This document shows, piece by piece, positions 15,667-25,222 of a stretch of DNA of 64,000 nt. A model generated the notes under the pieces. The model worked only from the letters and a program-made list of their open reading frames with translations, did no database searches and was not told the origin of the DNA. The stretch's first letter is position 1. Each line of letters starts with the position of its first letter. This DNA is from Sulfurivermis sp040755915 (GTDB taxonomy: Bacteria > Pseudomonadota > Gammaproteobacteria > Thiohalomonadales > Thiohalomonadaceae), in NCBI GenBank assembly GCA_040755915.1, contig JBFLWM010000026.1, positions 80,493 through 144,492 on the forward strand, given 5' to 3'. Made by a program: the position numbers and the translations under genes.

Positions 15667-16371
15667 CTATTCCACCAGCTCGCGCTCAATAGACTCCAGC
15701 GCAACCATTGGCTCATCAGCCGCCGTAATCGGCCGGCCAATTACCAGGTAATCCGAACCGAGCCGTACGGCATCTGCCGGCGTCGTAATACGGGTTTGAT
15801 CCCCTTTTGCCGACCATGCCGGACGAATACCGGGTGTAACCAGACGGAAGGACTCGCCGGCTTGACGACGCAGCATGGATACCTCTTGTGGCGAGCAGAC
15901 AACGCCATCCATGCCGCTCGCCTGGGCCAAGGTGGCAAGACGGGCCACATTATCGGCGGGCTCCCCGGCAAGGCCAACCTCGTGAATGTCTTGCTCACCC
16001 ATGCTGGTCAGAATAGTGACGGCAATCAGCAGCGGCGGCTGGGCCACCTTGTCGAGTGCTTCGCGCGCAGCGGCCATCATGCGCCGCCCACCCATGGCAT
16101 GTACATTGACCATCCATACACCGAGATCGGCGGCCGCACTGCATGCACCGGCCACCGTATTGGGAATATCGTGAAACTTGAGGTCGAGAAAGATTTCAAA
16201 TCCCTTGTCCCGCAACGTCTGCACCAATTGCGGACCACCGCGAGTAAAGAGTTCCTTGCCGACTTTCAGACGGCATCGTGCCGGCTCCAGCTTTGCCACC
16301 ATCTCCAATGCCAGGTGTGGATCGGCATAATCGAGTGCAATGATGATGCGCGGGCCCAAATTCTTGCTCAT
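15667..16371 (-). CDS. pyrF: Orotidine-5'-phosphate decarboxylase
   Basis: Catalyses the last step of de novo UMP synthesis. It has the family's N-terminal 'IIIALDYADP' and the catalytic 'FLDLKFHDIPNTV' (the DxKxxDIP signature), with 'TPGIRP' and 'DYLVIGRPIT' near the phosphate-binding end. 234 residues is normal for the short bacterial form. GGAG precedes the ATG by five bases, and it starts 15 bases after lapB, so it is the last gene of the lapA-lapB-pyrF unit. Confidence 0.95.
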   Translation of the reverse strand: MSKNLGPRIIIALDYADPHLALEMVAKLEPARCRLKVGKELFTRGGPQLVQTLRDKGFEIFLDLKFHDIPNTVAGACSAAADLGVWMVNVHAMGGRRMMAAAREALDKVAQPPLLIAVTILTSMGEQDIHEVGLAGEPADNVARLATLAQASGMDGVVCSPQEVSMLRRQAGESFRLVTPGIRPAWSAKGDQTRITTPADAVRLGSDYLVIGRPITAADEPMVALESIERELVE

Positions 16372-16386
16372 GAATACTCCGGATAG

Positions 16387-17556
16387 TTATTCGCCTTCAA
16401 TACCATGAATTGGCTTGATCGTGTTCCACTGTTTGCAACTCGGACATTGCCAGCTCAGATTTTTGCCGCTGTAGCCACACTGGCTGCAACAATAGACCGG
16501 CTTGCTCTCCAGCAGCTTATCCGTCAGATCCTTAAGAACCAGCAAATCATCCCGTGCCTGTCCATCGCTGCTATGCAGCTTGAGCGCTATCAAACGCTCC
16601 ATGCCACGGACAGAGGGGTGCCCGCGCATGTGATTGACCACAAAGACAGCCGCCTCCTTCTCTCCTTGCTGCTGACGAATCAGCTCAGCCAATGCCAGCA
16701 TAATCGAGATTCCGCCATGACGTGCCAGCATGTCGCGCAAATAGGCGATCATGTCGCCGATCCGCCCTTGCTGCACAAACGCCTCTTGTAACGGTGCCAG
16801 TACCTCGGGCAGGTAGGCGGGATTCTGCTGCTCGACCCGCCGCAGAACGCGCACGGCAGATTTGTGTGCTCCGTTATCCAGTTCGATGCGCCCCTCCAGC
16901 AAAGTGGCGCGCACACAATTACGATCCTCTGCCAAGGCACGCCGTACCAGGCCCAGAGCCTCGCTACGCTCACCCAGCATCAACGCCTGGTCCGCCTGTT
17001 CACAAAAAAACTGTGCAATAACGGGGCCGACACCTTCGCTTCCCATGCCCTGCAGACGCTGACCTATGGCAACTGCCTTGTGCCAGTCCTTTTCCTGCTG
17101 ATAGATGTCCAACAACTGGCGTAGAGCTTGGGGCCGATAAGCCGGACTCTCGTTTACTAACTCCTGAAACAGACTTTCTGCGCGATCCAGCAACCCGGCA
17201 CGCATGTAGTCAGTTCCCAGCTCGTAGAGCGCCTGGTCACGTTGTTGACGACTAAGGGTTGGCCTGGCGATAAGATTCTGATGGATGCGAATAGCCCGAT
17301 CGACCTCGCCACGTCTGCGGAACAGGCTACCGACGGCAAAATGTGTATCCACGGTATCACTGTCCACTTCCAGCATGTGAATGAATACCTCGATGGCCTT
17401 GTCCGGCTGTTCGTTCAGTAGATAATTGAGTCCTTTGAAATAGTCGGAAGACAGACTGGAAAACTGCCGCCCCCCATCGCGCACGTCACGCCTGCCCAGC
17501 AGCCATCCGGACAATGCAGCCACCGGCAACAACAGGAACAATAATTCGACGCCCAT
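16387..17556 (-). CDS. lapB: LPS assembly protein LapB (YciM)
   Basis: An inner-membrane adaptor that with FtsH controls LpxC breakdown and so LPS amount. One N-terminal membrane helix (residues 3-20), about nine TPR-type helical repeats ('ALYELGTDYMRAGLLDRAESLFQELV'-like units), and a C-terminal rubredoxin-type metal site, 'YCCSQCGYSG...WQCPSCKQW', are all present. 389 residues matches the family. It follows lapA by six bases, as in most gammaproteobacteria. Confidence 0.95.
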   Translation of the reverse strand: MGVELLFLLLPVAALSGWLLGRRDVRDGGRQFSSLSSDYFKGLNYLLNEQPDKAIEVFIHMLEVDSDTVDTHFAVGSLFRRRGEVDRAIRIHQNLIARPTLSRQQRDQALYELGTDYMRAGLLDRAESLFQELVNESPAYRPQALRQLLDIYQQEKDWHKAVAIGQRLQGMGSEGVGPVIAQFFCEQADQALMLGERSEALGLVRRALAEDRNCVRATLLEGRIELDNGAHKSAVRVLRRVEQQNPAYLPEVLAPLQEAFVQQGRIGDMIAYLRDMLARHGGISIMLALAELIRQQQGEKEAAVFVVNHMRGHPSVRGMERLIALKLHSSDGQARDDLLVLKDLTDKLLESKPVYCCSQCGYSGKNLSWQCPSCKQWNTIKPIHGIEGE

Positions 17557-17562
17557 GGAAGA

Positions 17563-17856
17563 TTAATGATTGTCGCGCAAAGGCAGATGTCGCAAATTGC
17601 GAATTTCCTGTTCACAGGTATCGAGCTTGCGCTGCAGACGGGAAACCTTGCGCCGCTGGCTGAATACCAACAGCAGGCTGGTAGTTACCCCGAATATGGC
17701 ACCAACGGCCAGGGCAATGACAACCACCAGCGATAACGGCCCGGAAATGGCGCCAAAATAATAGTGCAGCGTGACGGGTTCAGAGTTATGTACAGCGAAG
17801 CTGATGCCCAGTGCCACCAGCAGCAGGAAGAGAATAAGAAGTAACAGGCGTTTCAT
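17563..17856 (-). CDS. lapA: Lipopolysaccharide assembly protein LapA
   Basis: A 97-residue membrane protein, start ATG at 17,856 (MKRLLLLILFLLLVALG). Two membrane spans (about 2-22 and 36-62, 'FAVHNSEPVTLHYYFG' between them) and a C-terminal coiled coil of basic and acidic residues. The 'FAxxNxxPVxLxYxFG' loop is the LapA/YciS family hallmark. It pairs with LapB in LPS homeostasis. Confidence 0.93.
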   Translation of the reverse strand: MKRLLLLILFLLLVALGISFAVHNSEPVTLHYYFGAISGPLSLVVVIALAVGAIFGVTTSLLLVFSQRRKVSRLQRKLDTCEQEIRNLRHLPLRDNH

Positions 17857-18021
17857 GTCGACCCCGTATGGCGGGGCCAAAGCCCCTGTCGTATCCCAAC
17901 GTTTACGCCAGATGCGTTGCTACAGGATATTACCGGGCTTGACGAATTACAAAGCTGTGCCTCGGTGCGAAAATTGTCGCTCACGCCAAGGCGAAGATTG
18001 CTCCCTAGTGCCGCCCGGCGG

Positions 18022-18321
18022 TCAATCGGCCGTCAGCGCGCCCCCCTGATCCACTCGCTCGCGCAATTCCTTGCCCGGCTTGAAATGCGGCACATACTTG
18101 GCGCCCAACTGAACAGACTCACCTGTCTTGGGATTGCGCCCCACGCGCGGCGGACGATAGTGCAGGGAGAAGCTGCCAAATCCACGAATCTCGATACGCT
18201 CACCACCGGCCAATACCTGCGCCATGTGTTCCAGAATGGTCTTCACCGCCAACTCGACGTCCTTGGAATTGAGCTGGGGCTGCTTGCGCGCCAGTATCTC
18301 GATCAGTTCCGACTTGGTCAT
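18022..18321 (-). CDS. ihfB: Integration host factor beta subunit
   Basis: A 99-residue DNA-bending protein that works as a heterodimer with IhfA in recombination, replication and sigma-54 promoter activation. It begins MTKSELIEILARKQPQLNSK and contains 'GFGSFSLHYRPPRVGRNPKTG', the IHF/HU minor-groove arm with its conserved 'GRNPKTGE' Pro tip. It lies just downstream of rpsA, as is usual in gammaproteobacteria. Confidence 0.97.
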   Translation of the reverse strand: MTKSELIEILARKQPQLNSKDVELAVKTILEHMAQVLAGGERIEIRGFGSFSLHYRPPRVGRNPKTGESVQLGAKYVPHFKPGKELRERVDQGGALTAD

Positions 18322-18341
18322 GGAGGTCCCCGAAGTAAGGG

Positions 18342-18364
18342 AAGGCCCGCCAGCGGCGGGCCTT
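18342..18364 (-). terminator. Hairpin after rpsA
   Basis: A perfect ten-base stem AAGGCCCGCC/GGCGGGCCTT with a three-base loop lies between rpsA and ihfB. There is no good T-run on the minus strand, so it may be a partial terminator or an RNA-stabilising 3' end rather than a strong stop. Confidence 0.5.
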
Positions 18365-18376
18365 CCGGTTCACTGC

Positions 18377-20053
18377 TTAGTCGTTCTTGTTTTCCATCTG
18401 TTCCTTCAGCAGGTCACCCAGCGTCGGGTTGGCCGCTGCGGCAGCACGGTTGTAGTCCTGCATGGCCTCCGCCTCCTCCTCGCTGTCCTTCGCCTTGACG
18501 GACAGGGTGATGGTGCGGTTCTTGCGGTCTACGCCCATGAACTTGGCCTCGACTTCATCGCCAGCCTTGAGCAGGGAACGGGCATCCTCAACACGGTCGC
18601 GGGACAACTCGGAGGCACGCAGATAGCCTTCGACGCCCTCTTCCAGGTCGATGATGGCGCCCTTGGCATCCACTTCACGCACGATGCCCTTGACGATGCT
18701 GCCCTTGCGGTGCTCGGCGACGTAGTTGGAGAAAGGATCCTTCTCCAGCTGCTTGATGCCGAGGGAAATACGCTCGCGCTCCGGATCGATGGCCAGAATG
18801 ACCGCCTCGACTTCGTCGCCCTTGGCATAGTTGCGCACCGCCTCTTCGCCCGGCACGTTCCAGGCAATGTCGGACAGGTGGATCAGACCATCGATACCGC
18901 CGTCCAGACCGATGAAGATGCCGAAGTCGGTGATGGACTTGATCTTGCCGGCAACCTTGTCGCCCTTGTTGTGGGTACCGGAGAAGGCATCCCACGGATT
19001 CTCCTGGCACTGCTTCATGCCCAGGGAGATACGACGACGCTCGGCGTCGATGTCCAGCACCATGACTTCCACTTCGTCGCCCATCTGCACGACCTTTGAC
19101 GGGTGGATGTTCTTGTTGGTCCAGTCCATCTCGGAGACGTGCACCAGACCTTCCACACCCTCTTCGATCTCGACGAAGCAGCCGTAATCGGTCAGGTTGG
19201 TCACCTTGCCGAACATGCGGGTGCCGACCGGGTAACGGCGGGTGATGTCTTCCCACGGATCCTCGCCCAGCTGCTTGAGGCCCAGGGAGACACGGGTGCG
19301 CTCGCGGTCGAACTTGAGCACCTTGACTTCGATTTCGTCGCCGACGTTGACCACTTCGGACGGATGCTTGACGCGCTTCCAGGCCATGTCGGTGATGTGC
19401 AGCAGGCCGTCGATGCCGCCGAGGTCGACGAAGGCGCCGTAGTCGGTGAGGTTCTTGACGATACCCTTGACCACCTGGCCTTCCTGCAGACCTTCCAGCA
19501 GGGCTTCGCGTTCTTCGCTGCCTTCGGACTCCACCACGGCACGGCGGGAAACGACGACGTTGTTACGCTTGCGATCGAGCTTGATGACCTTGAACTCCAG
19601 GTCCTTGCCTTCCAGGTAGGAGGGATCGCGCACCGGGCGCACATCCACCAGGGAACCGGGCAGGAAGGCACGAATATCCTTCAGGTCGACGGTGAAACCG
19701 CCCTTGACCTTGTCGACGATGCGGCCGACCACGGTCTCGCCAGCCTCGGAGGCACGCTCCAGACGGGTCCAGGACTCGGAACGCTTGGCCTTTTCACGGG
19801 ACAGGCGGGTGGCACCAAAGCCGTCTTCCACCATTTCCAGGGCAACGTCCACCTCGTCGCCGACTGCGACCTCGAGCTCGCCGTTCTCGTTGAGGAACTG
19901 CTCAACGGGGATCACGCCTTCGGACTTGAGACCGGCGTTGATGACGACGACGTCATTGCCAACCTGGACTACCTTGCCGGTAATGATGGCGCCGGGGCGC
20001 ATCTGGGAACCAACAAGACTCTGTTCAAACAATTCTGCAAAGCTTTCGCTCAT
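18377..20053 (-). CDS. rpsA: 30S ribosomal protein S1
   Basis: S1 binds mRNA on the small ribosomal subunit and unwinds initiation sites. The protein has six S1 (OB-fold) repeats, recognisable by repeated 'G.V....DYGAFVDLGGIDGLLHITDM'-like units at about residues 20-90, 105-170, 192-260, 278-345, 364-430 and 450-520. MSESFAELFEQSL matches the E. coli start; a GTG codon directly before the ATG is ignored. A C-terminal acidic tail is normal. It follows cmk by about 100 bases. Confidence 0.97.
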   Translation of the reverse strand: MSESFAELFEQSLVGSQMRPGAIITGKVVQVGNDVVVINAGLKSEGVIPVEQFLNENGELEVAVGDEVDVALEMVEDGFGATRLSREKAKRSESWTRLERASEAGETVVGRIVDKVKGGFTVDLKDIRAFLPGSLVDVRPVRDPSYLEGKDLEFKVIKLDRKRNNVVVSRRAVVESEGSEEREALLEGLQEGQVVKGIVKNLTDYGAFVDLGGIDGLLHITDMAWKRVKHPSEVVNVGDEIEVKVLKFDRERTRVSLGLKQLGEDPWEDITRRYPVGTRMFGKVTNLTDYGCFVEIEEGVEGLVHVSEMDWTNKNIHPSKVVQMGDEVEVMVLDIDAERRRISLGMKQCQENPWDAFSGTHNKGDKVAGKIKSITDFGIFIGLDGGIDGLIHLSDIAWNVPGEEAVRNYAKGDEVEAVILAIDPERERISLGIKQLEKDPFSNYVAEHRKGSIVKGIVREVDAKGAIIDLEEGVEGYLRASELSRDRVEDARSLLKAGDEVEAKFMGVDRKNRTITLSVKAKDSEEEAEAMQDYNRAAAAANPTLGDLLKEQMENKND

Positions 20054-20157
20054 CACTCACGTACCTTGCCGTTCATCGAACGACGTATGTAGAACCGCAT
20101 TACTGCCGCGGGTTGAAGTTAAAAAACAAACCGCCACCGCACCTGCGATGGCAGCCC

Positions 20158-20844
20158 CTACTGCACACCCAGCCGCAACCGGCATTCCGCCAGCACCGCA
20201 GCCAGAACCTCTTCGATACCGAGCGTCGACGTGTCGATCACCACCGCATCGTCCGCCGGCCTGAGCGGCGACACGCTGCGGTTGCGATCCCGTTCGTCGC
20301 GTTCGGCGATCTCGACGAAAAGACTGTGTAGGTTAGCATCTAACCCCTTGTCCTTCAACTGGTTATAGCGTCTTTGCGCCCGTATCTCGGCACTGGCGGT
20401 GAGGAATATCTTCAGCGGGGCATCCGGAAACACGGTAGTCCCCATATCGCGGCCGTCGGCCACCAGGCCCGGGGACTGCAGAAAGGCACGCTGCCGCGCC
20501 AGCAGGGCTTCGCGTACTGCCGGCACGGCAGCCACGCGAGAGGCGTCATTACCAGCCTGCTCGGTGCGGATATCACGACTAACCTCTTGTCCAGAAAGGA
20601 ATATCTGTAATTCACCGGCTTCCTGCGGACGAAATTCCACGGGAAGCTCACGGGCCACCCGGGCGAGACCGGCCTCATCGTCGAAGGCCACCTCCTGCCG
20701 CCGCGCCGCCAGGGCGGTGAGGCGGTAGAGGGCCCCGCTATCGAGGAAATGCCAGCCGAAACGGCGGGTCAGCAGCTGGCTGATAGTGCCCTTGCCGACG
20801 CCGCTGGGGCCATCGACGGTAATGACCGGGATACCGGTCGCCAT
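20158..20844 (-). CDS. cmk: Cytidylate kinase
   Basis: Phosphorylates CMP and dCMP. The P-loop is 'VDGPSGVGKGTIS' (residues 9-21), and 'FLDSGALYR' and 'DGRDMGTTVFPDA' bind nucleotide. At 228 residues it is typical. The ATG shares a base with the aroA stop (TGATG), giving tight coupling; a preceding GTG is a possible but less likely start. Confidence 0.96.
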   Translation of the reverse strand: MATGIPVITVDGPSGVGKGTISQLLTRRFGWHFLDSGALYRLTALAARRQEVAFDDEAGLARVARELPVEFRPQEAGELQIFLSGQEVSRDIRTEQAGNDASRVAAVPAVREALLARQRAFLQSPGLVADGRDMGTTVFPDAPLKIFLTASAEIRAQRRYNQLKDKGLDANLHSLFVEIAERDERDRNRSVSPLRPADDAVVIDTSTLGIEEVLAAVLAECRLRLGVQ

Positions 20845-22172
20845 CACGCAATCTCGGCCGTCAGGTGGAGGCCGGCACGGTTGGCCAGGGCCACGAAGCC
20901 CGGGAAGGACGTGTTGACATTGGCGCAGTCGGTGATGGTGATGGGGCCGGCGGCCACCAGGGCGGCCATGGCGAAGGACATGGCGATGCGGTGGTCGCCG
21001 TGACTGTCCACCTGGCCGCTGCCGATGCGGCCGCCGCGGATGATCATGCCGTCCGGTGTCGGGCGGGCGTAGATACCCAGCGCCACCAGGCCGTCGGCCA
21101 TCACCTGGATGCGGTCGGACTCCTTCACACGCAACTCCTCGGCACCGGTAAGCACGGTCTCGCCCTCGGCGCAGGCGGCGGCGACGAACAGCGCCGGGAA
21201 CTCGTCGATGGCGAGCGGCACCTGCTCCTCGGGGATGCGGATGCCCTTGAGCCGGCTGGCACGCACCCGGATGTCGGCTACCGGCTCACCGCCCGCCTCG
21301 CGCTCATTGAGCAGCTCAAGATCGGCCCCCATCAGGCGCAGGATGTTGATCACGCCGATGCGGGTCGGGTTGATGCCGACATGCTCCAGCACGATGTCGG
21401 AGCCGGCGGCGATGGCTGCCCCCACCATGAAGAAGGTCGCCGACGAAATATCGGCGGGCACATCGATCTTCGTCGCGGTCAGGCTGCCGCCGCCCTGCAC
21501 ACACACGGTATTGCCGCGCCGCTCCACCGCATAACCAAAGCCGGTCAACATGCGCTCGGTATGGTCGCGGGTCGGCGCCGGCTCGGTGACACAGGTGTTG
21601 CCGGCGGCATACAGTCCGGCCAGCAGCAGGCAGGACTTTACCTGGGCGCTGGCCATGGGCATCACGTAATCGATGCCCTTGAGCGGCTGGCCGCCCTTCA
21701 CTCGCAGTGGCGGTGTGCCCTTCTCCGTGGTCTCCACCACCGCACCCATCAGGCGCAGCGGATCGGTGACACGCTTCATCGGCCGCTTGGACAGCGATGC
21801 ATCACCGCTCATCTCGACATCGAAGGCCTGCGCCGCCATCAAGCCGGAGAGCAGGCGCATGGAGGTGCCGGAATTGCCCAAGTACAGAGGCTTGGCCGGC
21901 GCCTTCAGGCCGTGCATGCCGACACCGTGCACCGTGACGCGACCGTCGGCCGGCCCCTCGATCTGTACACCCATGGCGCGGAACGCCTCCAGGGTTGCGA
22001 TGTTGTCCTCGCCCTCGAGGAAACCGCTCACCTCGGTCACTCCCTCGGCCAGGGAACCGAGCATGATGGAGCGATGGGAAATGGACTTGTCACCGGGCAC
22101 GCGGATGCGGCCCTGCAACTTGCCGCCGGCGGCGGCGCGGAAAATGACGTTGGGTTCGCTGCTGTTGGACAT
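20844..22172 (-). CDS. aroA: 5-enolpyruvylshikimate-3-phosphate synthase
   Basis: Sixth step of the shikimate pathway, forming EPSP from shikimate-3-phosphate and PEP. 'RIRVPGDKSISHRSIMLGSLAEG' and 'LYLGNSGTSMRLLSGLMA' are the two substrate-binding signatures; the 'GNSGTSxR' with Thr-Ser is of the type seen in class II-like EPSPS proteins. 442 residues, one frame. In pseudomonads this gene is fused to tyrA; here it begins 25 bases after a separate tyrA. Confidence 0.96.
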   Translation of the reverse strand: MSNSSEPNVIFRAAAGGKLQGRIRVPGDKSISHRSIMLGSLAEGVTEVSGFLEGEDNIATLEAFRAMGVQIEGPADGRVTVHGVGMHGLKAPAKPLYLGNSGTSMRLLSGLMAAQAFDVEMSGDASLSKRPMKRVTDPLRLMGAVVETTEKGTPPLRVKGGQPLKGIDYVMPMASAQVKSCLLLAGLYAAGNTCVTEPAPTRDHTERMLTGFGYAVERRGNTVCVQGGGSLTATKIDVPADISSATFFMVGAAIAAGSDIVLEHVGINPTRIGVINILRLMGADLELLNEREAGGEPVADIRVRASRLKGIRIPEEQVPLAIDEFPALFVAAACAEGETVLTGAEELRVKESDRIQVMADGLVALGIYARPTPDGMIIRGGRIGSGQVDSHGDHRIAMSFAMAALVAAGPITITDCANVNTSFPGFVALANRAGLHLTAEIA

Positions 22173-22196
22173 GATGTGATTTCAGGTAGGAATGCG

Positions 22197-23084
22197 TTAT
22201 TGCTTGAATTCGTCGCGCGCCTTCTTGGCGCGGCCAAAGGTGTGCAGCAGCGCGGCACCATCGCCGCGCTCAATGGCACCGCGTACCGCGGCAAGGTCGG
22301 CGGCGTAACGATCCAGTACCTTGAGGATGGCCTCGCGGTTGGCCAGGCAGATGTCGTGCCACATGCGCGGATCGCTGCTGGCGATGCGGGTAAAGTCGCG
22401 GAAGCCACCGGCAGCAAAGCGGAATATCTCGGTATGTTCTTCCATGCGCGCCAGGGTATCGACCAGAGTGTAGGCCAGCACATGGGGTAGATGACTGGTG
22501 GCGGCCAACACCTCGTCATGGTGCTGCACCGCCATCTCCACCACCTCGGCACCGGCCGCCTGCCACAGAGCACGCACTACGGCAACCGCAGCGGGATCAG
22601 TATGCAGCAGCGGCGTCAGGATCACGCGGCGCTTGTGATACAACTCGGCAAACGACGCGGCCACGCCGCTGCGCTCGGTGCCTGCGATGGGATGGCCTGG
22701 CACGAAGCGCGGTGGCACAGCGCCGAAGGCACGCTCTGCCGCCGTCACCACCGAACCCTTGGTGCTGCCCACATCGGTAACGATAGTGTCAGCCCCGAGG
22801 TGCTGCGCCATGGCGCATAGCATGCTTTCCATCGCCCCGACCGGAATCGCCAACACCACAACGTCGGCACCGCTGAGTGCCGCGGCCATATCTGTCTCGG
22901 CCCGATCGATGACCCCCAGCTCAACTGCCAGCTGCAGTTGGGCGGCGTCACGACCATAGCCGATCACCTCACCCACGACACCGGCGGCCTTCAGTGCCCG
23001 CGCCAGCGAACCACCGATAAGGCCGACGCCGATAATGCAGAGTCGTTGGACCAAGTCAGATCTCGCGGCCGATGGCCTGGGCAA
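22197..23084 (-). CDS. tyrA: Prephenate dehydrogenase
   Basis: Oxidatively decarboxylates prephenate for tyrosine synthesis. The N-terminal Rossmann motif is 'LCIIGVGLIGGSLARALK', followed by 'VLAIPVG' and 'DVGSTKGSVV', and the substrate-binding 'GHPIAGTERSG' and catalytic-domain 'LPHVLAYTLV'. There is no chorismate mutase or ACT domain, so it is a stand-alone TyrA. It overlaps the preceding DAHP synthase gene by 29 bases, and the true start may be a few codons in. Confidence 0.94.
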   Translation of the reverse strand: MPRPSAARSDLVQRLCIIGVGLIGGSLARALKAAGVVGEVIGYGRDAAQLQLAVELGVIDRAETDMAAALSGADVVVLAIPVGAMESMLCAMAQHLGADTIVTDVGSTKGSVVTAAERAFGAVPPRFVPGHPIAGTERSGVAASFAELYHKRRVILTPLLHTDPAAVAVVRALWQAAGAEVVEMAVQHHDEVLAATSHLPHVLAYTLVDTLARMEEHTEIFRFAAGGFRDFTRIASSDPRMWHDICLANREAILKVLDRYAADLAAVRGAIERGDGAALLHTFGRAKKARDEFKQ

Positions 23085-24072
23085 TGCCCTTCAGCGACAC
23101 CATCAAATCCGCCAGCTCCTGCGGATTGAGTGCCTGGTCGGCGTCGCACCACGCCTCGCACGGATTGGGGTGCATCTCCACCAGCAGGCCGTCGGCGCCG
23201 GCCGCCACCGCGGCGCGCGCCAGGGCCGGTACCATCCAGGCCTTGCCGCCGGCGTGACTGGGATCGATGATTACCGGCAGATGGGTTTCCTTCTTCAGCA
23301 CCGGGATGGCGGTGACGTCGAGCATGTTGCGGTAGTAGGTCTCGAAGCTGCGCACACCACGCTCGCAGAAGATGATGTCGTGATTGCCGCCGGCAGCGAT
23401 GTACTCCGCCGCCATCAGCCACTCGGAAATGGTCGCCGACATGCCGCGCTTCAGGATCACGGGCTTGTGCAGACGGCCCACCTCCTTCAACAGATCGAAA
23501 TTCTGCATGTTGCGCGTACCGATCTGAATTACGTCCACGTCATACTTCATGAAGGCGTCGATCTGGCGCACATCCATCAGTTCGGTGACGATGGGCAGGT
23601 TGTACTTGTCCGCCGCCTTGCGAAACATCTCCAGCCCCTCGACACCGGCTCCCTGGAAGGTGTACGGGCTGGTGCGCGGCTTGAAGGCGCCACCGCGCAT
23701 CAGACGGCAGCCCGCGGCGGCCACATATTTGGCGGCCTCGTCCATCTGCGGCTGGGTCTCCACCGAACACGGCCCGCCGATGACCTGGATCTGCCTGCCG
23801 CCGAGCTTGATGCCCTTGATGTCGATGACGGTGTCTTCCTTGTGATACGAGCGCGCCACGATCTTGTAGGGCTTCATCACACGGATCACCTGCTCCACAC
23901 CGGGCAGGGCCTGCAACAGCTCCTTGTCGATCTTGCTTTCGTCGCCGATGGCACCGATGACGGTACGCTCCACGCCGCGGGAGACATTGCTGCCCAGCCC
24001 CCAGCTCTTGAGCCGCTGCGCGACCGCATCGATCTGCGCGTCGGTAACCTCGTTGTTCATGATGATGATCAT
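23056..24072 (-). CDS. aroF: DAHP synthase, type I-beta with ferredoxin-like regulatory domain
   Basis: Condenses PEP and erythrose-4-phosphate, the first shikimate-pathway step. Residues 1-70 form a small ferredoxin-like domain (MIIIMNNEVTDAQIDAVAQR) as in the Thermotoga enzyme, where it mediates feedback by aromatic amino acids. The barrel follows with 'IGGPCSVE', 'LMRGGAFKPRTSPYTFQG', 'QIGTRNMQN', 'LKRGM' and 'IDPSHAGG', matching the class I-beta fold and its metal ligands. Gene-symbol choice (aroF/aroG) is by convention. Confidence 0.93.
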   Translation of the reverse strand: MIIIMNNEVTDAQIDAVAQRLKSWGLGSNVSRGVERTVIGAIGDESKIDKELLQALPGVEQVIRVMKPYKIVARSYHKEDTVIDIKGIKLGGRQIQVIGGPCSVETQPQMDEAAKYVAAAGCRLMRGGAFKPRTSPYTFQGAGVEGLEMFRKAADKYNLPIVTELMDVRQIDAFMKYDVDVIQIGTRNMQNFDLLKEVGRLHKPVILKRGMSATISEWLMAAEYIAAGGNHDIIFCERGVRSFETYYRNMLDVTAIPVLKKETHLPVIIDPSHAGGKAWMVPALARAAVAAGADGLLVEMHPNPCEAWCDADQALNPQELADLMVSLKGIAQAIGREI

Positions 24073-24104
24073 GGCTGTATCACTCTTTTCTTAAGCAAAA
24101 TAGT

Positions 24105-25220
24105 TCAGCGTCCCAGCACCTTGGCCAGGGCGGCAAGGAAACGCTCGTTCTCTTCGGGCAGGCCTACGGTCACGCGCAGGTGATTTGGCATGCCGTAGTT
24201 GGCCACCGGGCGCACGATGACGCCCTCGCGCAGCAGCGCATCATACAACGGCGCCGCCGTCCGACCGGTATCCACACTGACAAAATTACCGACGGAGGGG
24301 ATATGACGCAGATCAAGGGATGCGAATCCCGCCGTCAGCTGGTCCATCCCGGCGGCATTGAGCTCCAGAGTCTGCTGCAGATGCTCGCTGTCGTCCAGTG
24401 CTGCCGCCGCTGCTGCCAGGGCCAGGCTGTTGACGTTGAACGGCGGGCGCACCCGGTTCATCAGATCCGCCACCCAGGAATGGCACACCCCGTAGCCGAC
24501 GCGCAGACCGGCCAGGCCGTAGCACTTGGAAAAGGTACGCGCCACGATGAGGTTCGGATAACGTCCCACCCAGGCTACGGCATCGGGATAGTCCGCCGCC
24601 CCCATCGCCGGATAACTGGCGTACTCGAAATATGCCTCGTCCACCAGCACCAGCACATGTGCCGGCAGAGCGGCGATGAAGGCCTCCAGCTCCGCCGCCG
24701 GCAGCCAGGTGCCGGTGGGATTGTTCGGGTTGGCGATGAAAATGAGGCGTGTGCGCTCGGTGACCGCGGCACGCATCGCCGTCAGGTCATGGCCCCAGTC
24801 GCGAGCCGGCACCACCACCGCCCGGGCGCCGGCCGCCTGGGTAAGGATGGGATACACGGCGAAGGCATGTTCGGAAAACATGACCTCGTCCTGCGGCGTG
24901 ACAAAGGCCCGCACGGCAAAATCCAGCACGTCGCTGGAACCGTTGCCCAGGATCAATTGCTCCATGGTCACGCCCAGCCGCGCGGCCAGCTTGTCCTTGA
25001 GGACAAAACCGTTGCCATCGGGATACAGCCACACATCCTCCAGCGCCGCGCGCGCGGCCGTCAGCGCCAGAGGGCTGGGGCCGAGCGGATTTTCATTGGA
25101 GGCCAGCTTGATGATGTTGCTCACCCCCAGTTCCCGCTCCAACTCCTCGATGGGTTTGCCGGGCTGATAGGGTTTGAGCTGCCGCACGCCGGGCGCGGCC
25201 AGGGAAAGGAAATCGGTCAT
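24105..25220 (-). CDS. hisC: Histidinol-phosphate (aromatic) aminotransferase
   Basis: PLP-dependent aminotransferase, 371 residues. 'IIKLASNENPLGPS', 'VFIANPNNPTGTW'-like segment ('FIANPNNPTGTW'), 'VDEAYFEYA' and the PLP lysine in 'TFSKCYGLAGLRVGYG' define it. Sitting between pheA and DAHP synthase, it is probably the HisC2-type enzyme that also transaminates aromatic keto acids. The start at 25,220 is chosen because upstream in-frame sequence is antisense-like low-complexity from pheA. It lies two bases after the pheA stop. Confidence 0.95.
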   Translation of the reverse strand: MTDFLSLAAPGVRQLKPYQPGKPIEELERELGVSNIIKLASNENPLGPSPLALTAARAALEDVWLYPDGNGFVLKDKLAARLGVTMEQLILGNGSSDVLDFAVRAFVTPQDEVMFSEHAFAVYPILTQAAGARAVVVPARDWGHDLTAMRAAVTERTRLIFIANPNNPTGTWLPAAELEAFIAALPAHVLVLVDEAYFEYASYPAMGAADYPDAVAWVGRYPNLIVARTFSKCYGLAGLRVGYGVCHSWVADLMNRVRPPFNVNSLALAAAAAALDDSEHLQQTLELNAAGMDQLTAGFASLDLRHIPSVGNFVSVDTGRTAAPLYDALLREGVIVRPVANYGMPNHLRVTVGLPEENERFLAALAKVLGR

Positions 25221-25222
25221 GA

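Noticed and set aside
20844..23084. TyrA-AroA fusion as in pseudomonads
   Set aside because: A stop codon and 24 bases separate the two frames, so they are separate genes.
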